Notes under the pieces: generated by a model | Databases searched by the model: none | What the model saw: only the letters and a program-made list of their open reading frames with translations | What the model was told of the DNA's origin: nothing | Shown: in pieces, positions 8,143 to 15,181 of the stretch | How the letters are laid out: each line of letters opens with the position of its first letter | Position numbering within the stretch: the first letter of the stretch is position 1 | Origin: Planktothrix sp. PCC 11201 | GTDB taxonomy: Bacteria; Cyanobacteriota; Cyanobacteriia; Cyanobacteriales; Microcoleaceae | Reading direction: 5' to 3' | Length of the DNA stretch: 64,000 nt | Assembly (NCBI RefSeq): GCF_900009135.1 | Contig: NZ_LT797709.1 | Span: 62,001 to 126,000 of the forward strand | Made by a program: the position numbers and the translations under genes

Positions 8143-9822
8143 TCAAATAGCACAAAAACCAAAACTTCCTAAATAACAGTTAGAAAAATTAACGTTTTGA
8201 AGATTAACCCCTTGTAGGTTAGCTTGCCCAAGGGTAAAATCAGAGAAATTATAACTTTTGAGATTAGTCGGTAAATGGCGCAACAGATTAATCAAATTTT
8301 CCCTAATATAACCGGAAGCGAGGGGATATTTTTCTTGAGTTTGTAAGAGAATAGATTTTAAATGGATTTCTAAATTTTGTTGAGTTTTAAATTGTTCTAA
8401 CAAAGAGTCTATAATCGGATTAATGATTTTTATGATTTGGCTATTTCTGATATCGTCCTTAGTCGTAGCTACCATTAACCCATGGCTCTTAAAAAGATTA
8501 AATTCTCCAGTGATTAATTCTTGAGTGACGGTAATAATCAATTTTTGGGTGACATATTCCATTAACAATGGTTGCAGGGTAAAATAGTATTGATTTTCTA
8601 TTCTTTTTAGCAACATTTTGAGGTATAATGATTCTAAATAATCGGATAAATGGTGTTGAGTAATCACCGAAATTAAAACCAGTTTTAATTCTAAGATAGA
8701 AACGGGTTCTTGGTGAATTGCTAACCAAAATAAAATCTGACGTTCTTCTGGACAGGAAGACTCAAAATGCCACTCTAATAATTCTCTCAGATGTTCAAAA
8801 AATAAATTTCCGGTGTTGAGAAATTCCCCAATATTCCCAGCAAAAATATTTTTAATATGACAAGCAGTTGACTTTAAGGCTAAAGGATTTCCTTGATAAA
8901 AATTAATTAAGGTTTCCCATTCAGTTTCGCTGGCTAAAAATTCACCTTTTTCTTTAAATAGTTGTTTTGCTGGGTCAATAGTTAACCCTCCCAACATGAA
9001 AAAACGCACGGGCTGATTTTGACCTACGGATTTTTCTAAATGACTAATTTTGACCCGACTTGTTAAGAGTAAACAACTTTGATGGGAAACTAATGCAATT
9101 TTTTCTAATAATTGTTGATAGTCTTCATAACCGGGTTTATATTTTCCGATGTGAGTTTCTGTGGCGATAATCGTCTCAATATTATCTAAGATTAATAAGT
9201 ATCGGTGTTGTTTTAAATAAGCAATTAATAGAGCAATTTGTCTGTCTAAACTATCCGGTAAATCAGCCTTTTCTGGCTGGGATAAAAATAAAATCCAGTC
9301 TTTAATGATCTCCTGAATCGGAGGTGCATTGACAAGCGATCGCCAAATAATTCCCTGAAATTCTCCCTTAATTTCTTTTGCTAATTTCACAGAAAGGTTA
9401 GTTTTTCCTTTCCCTGGCAGTCCCACCACCGCCACCAGACGACAATGATCTTGGATCACCCATTGTTTCAGGGTGTTTAAATCAGTTTCTCGTCCTAAAA
9501 AATAAGATACATCCGGTGCATACGCCCAATCTTCACGGGTATTATATTTTGCCGGGGAAACGGAATAAAGCGATCGCATTAACACTTCTTTAACATTAAA
9601 TTTCGTAACTTTTTCCCCGAAAATTTGACTCAATAATTGCCAGAGTAAAGAGGCTTCTTTTTTAATACTCTCTAGGCTTCTGTTTGTGGCCTGAGAAATT
9701 TTAATATATCCCTCTTGTTTCAATGCGCCCCGCAAAATATCCACTTGAATATCTTTCAAGTATTTTCCACTTTTGGAATCAACAATTTGCTTGATAGATT
9801 CAACAATTTGTTCAATATCCAT
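8143..9822 (-). CDS. NB-ARC-type STAND ATPase with N-terminal helical/HTH domain, lacking WD40 repeats
   Basis: A 559-aa signal-transduction ATPase. Residues 1-90 form a helical domain resembling the HTH region found at the start of many cyanobacterial NB-ARC/VMAP proteins. The NB-ARC ATPase follows, with FLGRETDLNTLKQW, Walker A GLPGKGKT (about 133-140) and Walker B RYLLILDN (about 205-212). A winged-helix/helical region follows. The last 40 residues are pentapeptide-like (ANLQGVNLQNVNF) and the protein then stops. In related proteins a WD40 propeller usually begins at this point, so the sensor half may have been lost. A second gene of the same design lies at 49143-51003. Roles in defence or programmed death are plausible but unproven. 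Confidence 0.85.
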   Translation of the reverse strand: MDIEQIVESIKQIVDSKSGKYLKDIQVDILRGALKQEGYIKISQATNRSLESIKKEASLLWQLLSQIFGEKVTKFNVKEVLMRSLYSVSPAKYNTREDWAYAPDVSYFLGRETDLNTLKQWVIQDHCRLVAVVGLPGKGKTNLSVKLAKEIKGEFQGIIWRSLVNAPPIQEIIKDWILFLSQPEKADLPDSLDRQIALLIAYLKQHRYLLILDNIETIIATETHIGKYKPGYEDYQQLLEKIALVSHQSCLLLTSRVKISHLEKSVGQNQPVRFFMLGGLTIDPAKQLFKEKGEFLASETEWETLINFYQGNPLALKSTACHIKNIFAGNIGEFLNTGNLFFEHLRELLEWHFESSCPEERQILFWLAIHQEPVSILELKLVLISVITQHHLSDYLESLYLKMLLKRIENQYYFTLQPLLMEYVTQKLIITVTQELITGEFNLFKSHGLMVATTKDDIRNSQIIKIINPIIDSLLEQFKTQQNLEIHLKSILLQTQEKYPLASGYIRENLINLLRHLPTNLKSYNFSDFTLGQANLQGVNLQNVNFSNCYLGSFGFCAI

Positions 9823-9988
9823 CGCTTAACAGGGAATTAATTAATAGTATTTGAAACCGGGTCTATTTCCCTGGATGTCAAGATTTAGACCTATGTTATT
9901 CACTTTTTTCACTTTTTGTCACTTTATCCTACCTGAATCGTCACCTTTTGGCAACTTTTTTTCCCTGGGTGGTTGGTAGTCTGTTGGC

Positions 9989-10507
9989 ATGATCAAAGTT
10001 GTTCGACAGACCGTTCGACTTTTGGACATCACACCGAGTCTTTCGCCAAAAGATACCCATGCTGTGGAGTTTTTTTGACAAATAGGTACTGAGGGTAATG
10101 ATATAGTCCTCGGCACAGATTTGGGTGATACTCTCAATGGTTTAGGCGGTAACGACAGAATCGAGGGTGTAGCTGGTGATGACTACCTCAATGGCGGTAA
10201 TGGGAACGATTTTCTATCAGGTGGTGCAGGTAATGATACCTTTATTTTTGAGGCAACAAGCGGTGAAGATAGCATCACTGATTTTGTCGTAGCCGATGAC
10301 AAGATTCAGGTAGCTGCTGGTCTTGGTTTTGCCGATGGAGCGGCTGTTTTAGCTGCACCCGGAAACTTCTTCAATGGCAAAATAATTGATCAGAATGGCA
10401 ATCCTATTCCTGGACAACTTTATTCTACAATCACCCTCAGTCCAGAAAACAAAATTACCATCACCCATGATGTCCCCTTGACGGCGCAAAACTTCACTAT
10501 TATCTGA
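9989..10507 (+). pseudogene. Remnant of an RTX calcium-binding repeat protein, with an in-frame stop
   Basis: From 10079 the frame encodes QIGTEGNDIVLGTDLGDTLN, then GG-GND nonapeptide repeats and a C-terminal domain typical of RTX (hemolysin-type) proteins secreted by type I systems. The only ATG in the same frame upstream is at 9989. It gives MIKVVRQTVRLLDITPSLSP and runs into a TGA at 10076, after a run of seven T. Either this is a small gene with a nonsense mutation, or the 3' end of a larger gene whose 5' part is gone. No secretion genes are nearby. A shorter product from the TTG at 10121 is conceivable but not convincing. Confidence 0.6.
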
Positions 10508-10584
10508 TCTCATCATCAGACAGATTGATGATTTAGGCGATCGCTTCTGTATTTCCCAGAGCGCTCGCAATTTTTTAACAAAAT

Positions 10585-10643
10585 GTAGGGGCGGGTTCTG
10601 TAATAATATTCAATTCTCACCAATAATATTCCTAAACCCGCCC
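10585..10643. repeat. Palindromic repeat family A, copy 2
   Basis: It begins GTAGGGGCGGGTTC and ends TAAACCCGCCC with an AT-rich centre. It lies in the 680-base stretch between the RTX remnant and the MazF-type module, which otherwise holds only a toxin remnant, another family A copy, HIP1 octamers and a terminator-like hairpin. Confidence 0.8.
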
Positions 10644-10676
10644 TTCTTCTTCTTAAATGTGATCGCCCTTACCTTC

Positions 10677-10845
10677 TTATTTATAAATATCTCCACGCAG
10701 CCCAATCTTAGTAACAAAATAAACTTTATTTTCATTATCAATTATAAAAATTACCCGATAATCTCCCACTTTCAAGCGCCAGTCATTCCGACCTTTTAGG
10801 GGTTTAATATCAACCAAGGTGCGATCGGCTAATAGTAACTTTTTG
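10677..10845 (-). pseudogene. C-terminal remnant of a RelE/ParE-family toxin
   Basis: Reading the minus strand from the edge of a family A repeat gives KKLLLADRTLVDIKPLKG followed by RNDWRLKVGDYRVIFII and ends KIGLRGDIYK before a TAA. The pattern RxxVGDYRVIF...R..IY is the hallmark C-terminal half of RelE/ParE toxins. No start codon or N-terminal half exists, because the palindromic repeat at 10845-10905 begins exactly where the homology stops. No antitoxin is left next to it. Confidence 0.7.
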
Positions 10846-10905
10846 TAGGGGCGGGTTCCGCAACAAGATTCAATACTAACCCATAACCTATCTAAACCCG
10901 CCCCC
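10845..10905. repeat. Palindromic repeat family A, copy 3
   Basis: It begins GTAGGGGCGGGTTCCG and ends AAACCCGCCCCC. Its left end coincides with the 5' boundary of the RelE/ParE remnant, so the repeat probably marks an insertion or deletion endpoint. Confidence 0.8.
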
Positions 10906-10948
10906 TCTTAAAAGCGATCGCTTTTTTGGGGAGGTGCGATCGCGTTGG

Positions 10949-10975
10949 TCACGAAAATATCGTGATCGTTTTTTT
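10949..10975 (+). terminator. Rho-independent-terminator-like hairpin
   Basis: TCACGA, a five-base loop AAATA, TCGTGA, then TCG and seven T. The six-pair stem is short, but the T-run is convincing. No complete gene ends just upstream on this strand, so it may be left over from a lost gene. Confidence 0.45.
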
Positions 10976-11178
10976 AGAGGGAAAGCGTGATCGCTCCGAT
11001 CTCTTTCAGTTTTAGCTGATAATTGTCAAGCCAGTTTGCATCATTTGTTGGTGGGGTTGGGGCGGGTTTTTATAAGTTGTCTATGGGTGTCAAATATTTA
11101 AGCCAGAAGTTGATATTTAGTGTTATAATAATTATTAACATTAACCTTTTTGTGCAAACAATAGCCCAAATTTCTGTT

Positions 11179-11427
11179 ATGACTCAAACAATCGTAAATG
11201 TATCAATTCCTTTGACCACAATCATAGAAGCCATCTCTCGTCTGGATTTAGAAGCTAAACATGAACTGTATAAGTTACTAGAACAACAAATTCAGGAAGC
11301 TGAAGCTAACCTCTCAGAAGTTGATATTTACGATTGGGGCATCAATGGTCAACCCCAAGGGAAACCAGTTGAATATATCCCAGGTTTAGGATTAGCAGTA
11401 ATTGGAGGTAAAGATGTTCCGGCCTGA
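11179..11427 (+). CDS. Putative antitoxin of a MazF-type module
   Basis: An 82-aa protein. The N-terminal part (residues about 1-45) is helical (LTTIIEAISRLDLEAKHELY), and the C-terminal part is acidic, ending in a short extended stretch. I do not recognise a DNA-binding fold with certainty. I chose the ATG at 11179 (MTQTIVNVS) because the longer reading to 11023 gives a poor N-terminus. Its last 14 bases overlap the toxin gene. That overlap, its size and its position before a MazF/PemK toxin are the basis for calling it an antitoxin. Confidence 0.7.
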   Translation: MTQTIVNVSIPLTTIIEAISRLDLEAKHELYKLLEQQIQEAEANLSEVDIYDWGINGQPQGKPVEYIPGLGLAVIGGKDVPA

Positions 11428-11794
11428 TTTACTGTCAAGCAGGGATGTCATCTTAGTTGCCTTACCCGGTCACATTCCGAGAAGACATGAACAGCAAGGC
11501 AATCGACCTGTAATTGTGATTGGATTGCCTTGGGGAGAAGTACGTTATCCAATGTTAATAGTTGTACCTCTGACAACTCAAACCGGATTATGGTCACGCC
11601 AAAATCCAAGCCTTTATCCCTGTTTAGAAGCTGGAGTAGGTGGTTTACCTCAACCCTCTATAGTTCTTTTAGATCAATTGCGGAGCATTGATCCTCGTCG
11701 AGTTCTAGCTTATTTAGGAACTTTAACACCTGAACAATATATACCGATTCAGTCTGGATTAATGCAGTTGTGCTCCCAAGCAAGCATTAATTAA
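11414..11794 (+). CDS. MazF/PemK-family endoribonuclease toxin
   Basis: A 126-aa protein resembling the MazF/PemK family, which cuts mRNA at short sequences. Recognisable parts are RDVILVALPGHIPRRHEQQG, GNRPVIVIG, MLIVVPLTTQ and a late PSIVLLDQLRSIDPRR that matches the family's conserved QxRxID element. The ATG at 11414 has GGAGG five bases before it, inside the antitoxin's final codons. It looks intact. The gene is followed by non-coding sequence up to the IS630 element. Confidence 0.85.
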   Translation: MFRPDLLSSRDVILVALPGHIPRRHEQQGNRPVIVIGLPWGEVRYPMLIVVPLTTQTGLWSRQNPSLYPCLEAGVGGLPQPSIVLLDQLRSIDPRRVLAYLGTLTPEQYIPIQSGLMQLCSQASIN

Positions 11795-11847
11795 AACGAA
11801 ATTTTTTGGTCGCGCTAAAGTCTTAAAATTTGGACTGGAACTCCTAA

Positions 11848-13038
11848 TAAGCTGCTACGCAGCTTGATTTAATAAATAGCATTTCCTTTGTTTTTAATTT
11901 TGCGAGACCAATTAATGATTAAATCTCCTTCGTTTAACAATTTATTCAATAATTCTTCTAACTGCTCTACTGATTCAAATAGCCGATGAGCAATATATTC
12001 TTTAGCTGAGTGCCAAACCAATTCAATTAAATTAAAGTCAGGGCTGTAAGGGGGCAAAAACTCTAACCTAATATTCGGCATTTCTGCTTCTATTCTCTCT
12101 AAAATCTCTTTCTTTTTATGAAAACTAGCATTGTCTAAAATTATTACTAATTTAGGCCCAGTTTCTAAAAATTCTTCGGCTAATTTTCCCGACTCTATCC
12201 ATTCTTCAACAATCCAATTATGTAAAGCTTTGATTTGTTGATAAAAGGTCTCCGATTCTCCTTTCTTAATCACAAAATTTATTCTTTTTTTATCGCTATA
12301 CCTTAACCCTCCCATTAGATTTACTCTTCCTTTCCTTCTTTGTCCTGTTACTTTTTTTCGGCTTCCCTTTTTCCCCCAGGTTTTTCTTCTTATTACTCTC
12401 AAACTAAATCCTACTTCATCCCAAAACCATACTTGCAAGCGTTCAGGTGATTCTTTTTCTATTTTTAAATACTCTAACAATTTCTCTTTAAATGCTTTCC
12501 TGTGTACCGGATTTTGTTTGTCCTCTAAGCTGTACTTTGCCCAAAGGTAAACGTACTTTTTTCTTTGTAATATTCTCCTGACTTGAGAGCCACTCAACTT
12601 AATTCCTGTTGCTTGCTCTAAATATGTTGCTAATCTATTTCCTGTCCATCTCCCAAATTCATATCCGTATTCTGATGGTTCTTTTTCTACTACTTTTAGT
12701 AACATTTCTTCATATTCAGCCGTAGCTTTCCGAAAGTTTCCTTGGCTTCTTCCATCTATAAAACTCTCCATTTTATCGGGATCACCATGAACAGCCCAGT
12801 ACGCTACTGTCGGATAGGAAATTTCTAAAAAATTGGCTATCTTTTGATAGGTTTTTCCCTCATTCATTAATAATAAAATTAAAATCCTTTCTCTAATTTG
12901 AGCATTTTGATTTTCTTTCATTTCTTTAAGTAATCTTTCTTTTTGCTCTTTAGACAGATGATTTTTGGCTGGCATTGGGGGTTATATCCCTAAAAATACT
13001 TAATCTTCTATTATACAATCAAGCTGCGTAGCAGCTTA
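11848..13038 (-). mobile_element. Complete IS630-family insertion sequence
   Basis: Both ends carry a perfect 22-bp inverted repeat (11848-11869 and 13017-13038) that starts TAAGCTGCTACGCAGCTT. The outermost TA on each side fits the TA target duplication known for IS630 elements, so the element proper is about 11850-13036 (1,187 bp). Each end also folds on itself (AGCTGC-TAC-GCAGCT). The single transposase gene fills the element and is uninterrupted. Its insertion cut a PIN-domain gene on its right side. Confidence 0.9.
11869..12975 (-). CDS. IS630-family transposase
   Basis: A 368-aa transposase that looks intact. The first 75 residues are a helix-turn-helix DNA-binding part (EGKTYQKIANFLEISYPTV). 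The middle holds a second HTH (GNRLATYLEQATGIKLSGSQ). The RNase H-like catalytic core shows the DDE residues as WFWDEVGFS (D about 186), ILDNASFH (D about 279) and PPYSPDFNLIELVW (E about 317). There is no programmed frameshift, unlike many cyanobacterial IS630 elements that are split into two ORFs. Its stop codon lies inside or at the edge of the left inverted repeat region. Confidence 0.93.
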   Translation of the reverse strand: MPAKNHLSKEQKERLLKEMKENQNAQIRERILILLLMNEGKTYQKIANFLEISYPTVAYWAVHGDPDKMESFIDGRSQGNFRKATAEYEEMLLKVVEKEPSEYGYEFGRWTGNRLATYLEQATGIKLSGSQVRRILQRKKYVYLWAKYSLEDKQNPVHRKAFKEKLLEYLKIEKESPERLQVWFWDEVGFSLRVIRRKTWGKKGSRKKVTGQRRKGRVNLMGGLRYSDKKRINFVIKKGESETFYQQIKALHNWIVEEWIESGKLAEEFLETGPKLVIILDNASFHKKKEILERIEAEMPNIRLEFLPPYSPDFNLIELVWHSAKEYIAHRLFESVEQLEELLNKLLNEGDLIINWSRKIKNKGNAIY

Positions 13039-13155
13039 CCTTGGCAATTGACTCAATGCGGGTTCGGGTTCATTGTTTAATAAATCGTCTATTATTTCGC
13101 TGAGTGCTTCTGACCAGTAAAAAGCAGCTAACACGCTCGTATCTAAATAAATCAA
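13039..13155 (-). pseudogene. PIN-domain (VapC-type) toxin gene truncated by IS630
   Basis: Reading the minus strand from the TTG at 13155 gives (M)IYLDTSVLAAFYWSEALSE and then LLNNEPEPALSQLPR, the N-terminal part of a PIN ribonuclease with its first catalytic Asp (LDTS). The reading frame ends at the IS630 right end. The start TTG overlaps the antitoxin stop as TTGA, a typical coupled toxin-antitoxin arrangement. The sequence beyond the left IS end does not continue a recognisable PIN domain, so the 3' part is lost or decayed. Confidence 0.75.
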
Positions 13156-13388
13156 TACCGTTCTCCTTCTCTGGCTTGAATAATTGTCATCCTCAACGAT
13201 TCACCTGTCAAGAGTACAGAGTCTCGAAATCTTTTTCTTTGCAATACCAATTCTTGTCTTGTTTTTGGTGGAACAAGTCTGGCAACTTCTCTACTCCCAT
13301 CAACTAAGATGATTTCTTCACCTTGAGCCACTCTTTCTAAGAGGGCTTTCCAGTGATCTCCTACGTTTTCAATACTAATTCTTAACAT
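13152..13388 (-). CDS. Phd/YefM-like antitoxin (partner of the broken PIN toxin)
   Basis: A 78-aa protein starting MLRISIENVGDHWKALLERV, followed by AQGEEIILVDGSREVARLVP. This is the classic N-terminal pattern of Phd/YefM antitoxins, in which the first half binds DNA and the C-terminal tail wraps the toxin. I start it at the ATG at 13388, which has GGAG nearby upstream; an ATG at 13400 is also in frame. Its partner was inactivated by IS630, so the gene is probably an orphan antitoxin now. Confidence 0.85.
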   Translation of the reverse strand: MLRISIENVGDHWKALLERVAQGEEIILVDGSREVARLVPPKTRQELVLQRKRFRDSVLLTGESLRMTIIQAREGERY

Positions 13389-13469
13389 TATGCTCTCCAA
13401 AGCGTCATAACTGGTTTAGATAATAGAACTTAGAGATATAATTTATATTATCGGTAATTCTCAAAACCT

Positions 13470-14090
13470 ATGACTCAAGCTTTACCCAAACTCGTAAACT
13501 TCGAGGAATTTGTGGAGTGGCTGCCAGAAAATTCGGCGGTACGCTACGAACTGCATAATGGAGATATTGTTGAGATGGCACAACCAGTAGGCGAACATGA
13601 GGAAGTTATCAGTTTTCTTGGCATCAAAATCTCCGTTCAAATAGATCGTCTAGGATTACCCTATGGTATCCCCCGCCAAGTGATAGTTAGACCTCCTGAA
13701 AAAGATTGTGGTTATTTCCCTGATATCTTGGTGCTTGATCGCGCAAATCTGGCTAACGAAACATTATGGCAAAAACAATCTACCCTCAGTTTAGGTGCAT
13801 CGATACCTTTATTAATTGAGGTTGTATCAACCAATTGGCGAGATGATTACTATTTGAAATACGCCGATTATGAGGAGATGGGTATACCGGAATATTGGAT
13901 TATCGATTATGCTGCTTTGGGCGGACGCAATTTTATTGGAAATCCCAAACAACCGACAATTTCTATCTGTAACTTGGTTGACGGTGAATATCAAATCGTC
14001 AAGTTTCGAGAGAATGATCGGATTGTGTCGCCAACTTTTCCAGATTTGAACCTCACAGCAAACCAGATTTTTCAAGCGGGTGTAGTTTAG
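13470..14090 (+). CDS. Uma2-family (DUF820) putative endonuclease
   Basis: A 206-aa protein of the Uma2 family, a PD-(D/E)XK nuclease-like fold that is heavily expanded in cyanobacteria. The family signature appears as YELHNGDIVEM (about 26-36), YFPDILVLD (about 87-95), LLIEVVST (about 113-120) and YADYEEMGIPEYWIID (about 130-145). The D, E and V residues of the PD...EVxS core are present. It stands alone between the antitoxin gene and the 85-aa ORF. The biological role of the family is not established. Confidence 0.9.
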   Translation: MTQALPKLVNFEEFVEWLPENSAVRYELHNGDIVEMAQPVGEHEEVISFLGIKISVQIDRLGLPYGIPRQVIVRPPEKDCGYFPDILVLDRANLANETLWQKQSTLSLGASIPLLIEVVSTNWRDDYYLKYADYEEMGIPEYWIIDYAALGGRNFIGNPKQPTISICNLVDGEYQIVKFRENDRIVSPTFPDLNLTANQIFQAGVV

Positions 14091-14134
14091 TTTGTTCTAT
14101 TATTATTATATTAATATTTTGCGAGAAAACTACT

Positions 14135-14392
14135 ATGCCAGATGCGCTGATGTATGATGAGGATACCTTTCTGCTGTTAGAAACCCATGAACCGGAACAG
14201 TTTATGAATGTTACGGAACTCCTGGAAAAACTCAAATCCGTTTTGTCGCAATGTCAAGACAACTTACCCAAAGATTTACAGCGCTTTGCTACCATTGAAG
14301 AACAAGCTAAGTGTCTGCTTGATACAAGCTGTGACCTAGATGTGGGTGCGGGTCAATATCTTCAATGGTATGCGGTACGGTTAGAGAAATAA
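14135..14392 (+). CDS. Small conserved-looking hypothetical protein in the DUF6745 module
   Basis: An 85-aa acidic protein starting MPDALMYDEDTFLLLETHEP, with a helical middle (LLEKLKSVLSQCQDNLP) and a C-terminal QYLQWYAVRLEK. It has two cysteines but no known motif, signal peptide or membrane segment. It is followed after 18 bases by a scrap of the DUF6745 3' end, and the next ORF is followed by another, so it appears to belong to the same module. I do not recognise a family. Confidence 0.65.
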   Translation: MPDALMYDEDTFLLLETHEPEQFMNVTELLEKLKSVLSQCQDNLPKDLQRFATIEEQAKCLLDTSCDLDVGAGQYLQWYAVRLEK

Positions 14393-14401
14393 CCGTTACT
14401 C

Positions 14402-14440
14402 CCTGACCCTGACCCCGAAGTTTTTGCCGCAGAAACCTAA
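14402..14440 (+). pseudogene. DUF6745 3'-end remnant (tail copy A)
   Basis: The last codons read PDPDPEVFAAET and stop, matching the end DPEAFTAET of the large LRR protein. The 52 bases from 14411 are nearly identical to 17333-17384, including 22 bases after the stop codon through a HIP1 octamer. Only this tail remains. The rest of the 220-base gap to the next gene holds no other feature except GGAG just ahead of the ATG at 14613. Confidence 0.7.
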
Positions 14441-14612
14441 AACTGCTGAAACGTGCGATCGCGCAAGAGAATTAGCCCCAGGGTAATCGCCTCAGAATCC
14501 CAAATAGCCTGTACAAACCATCTGGGCTAAAGTGTAAATTGATTTTGACCCTAACTCAACTATTCACAGCGATTAGACTGGGAAATAACAACGGCTATAT
14601 AGGAGAAGTGCA

Positions 14613-14915
14613 ATGCAACCGATGCGACAAGGTGACGTTCTTTTAATTTTTTTAATTCCCGGCACAGCAGTTAAACATAATAAGCAAGACCATCTGGTGC
14701 TTGCGCTGGGTGAAGCCACCGGACACAAACACCAAATTTCAAACGGACAAGCAGAACTCTATGAACGGGATGGGACGCTGTATCTGCGTGTCTTGTCTGA
14801 GTTTGCTACCCTCAGCCACGAAGAACATCATGCGCTGCAAATTCCCAAGGGGGATTGGGTTGTGCGGATTCAACGGGAGTATGAACCCACAGGATGGCAC
14901 CCTGTTGCTGATTAA
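14613..14915 (+). CDS. Small soluble protein of the DUF6745-associated type (QGDV/GHxH)
   Basis: A 100-aa protein that starts MQPMRQGDVLLIFLIPG and contains LALGEATGHKHQI, LRVLSEFATLSHEEHHAL and VVRIQREYEP. The His-rich GHKH and SHEEHH clusters could bind a metal. From memory, proteins with this QGDV...GEATGHxH...QREY pattern occur next to DUF6745 genes in several phyla; that is recalled, not checked here. A GGAG lies upstream of the ATG. The fragment of a DUF6745 gene directly downstream fits a former pairing. Confidence 0.7.
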   Translation: MQPMRQGDVLLIFLIPGTAVKHNKQDHLVLALGEATGHKHQISNGQAELYERDGTLYLRVLSEFATLSHEEHHALQIPKGDWVVRIQREYEPTGWHPVAD

Positions 14916-14974
14916 TCTATTGTCCTAGACTCCACAGATATCGCGCGACGGGTGGCGAGTGCTGCAACGAGTGA

Positions 14975-15088
14975 TGCAGCCTGCGTTTTCATGTCTGGCG
15001 CGTTCCTCCTGACGTCACTTCTGCCCGTGAAGCCATTTGCTGGGCAAACTGGGATGTTGACCCGGAAGCTTTTGCAGTAAAAACCTAA
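14975..15088 (+). pseudogene. DUF6745 3'-end remnant (tail copy B)
   Basis: The frame reads CSLRFHVWRVPPDVTSARE and then AICWANWDVDPEAFAVKT before a stop. This matches the C-terminus of the large LRR-DUF6745 protein (HIHVLRVPPDLTSARAAISW...). An in-frame TGA at 14972 blocks it upstream and there is no start, so it is a leftover of a second gene. It lies 60 bases after the QGDV-type gene. Confidence 0.8.
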
Positions 15089-15181
15089 AAATTGCTGATT
15101 TGGCAATCATCCCACAACTTCCTTTTGGTGGGTTTGATGGCGATCGCTCTCCTAAACAAATTTGAACAACTGGAGAATCTC

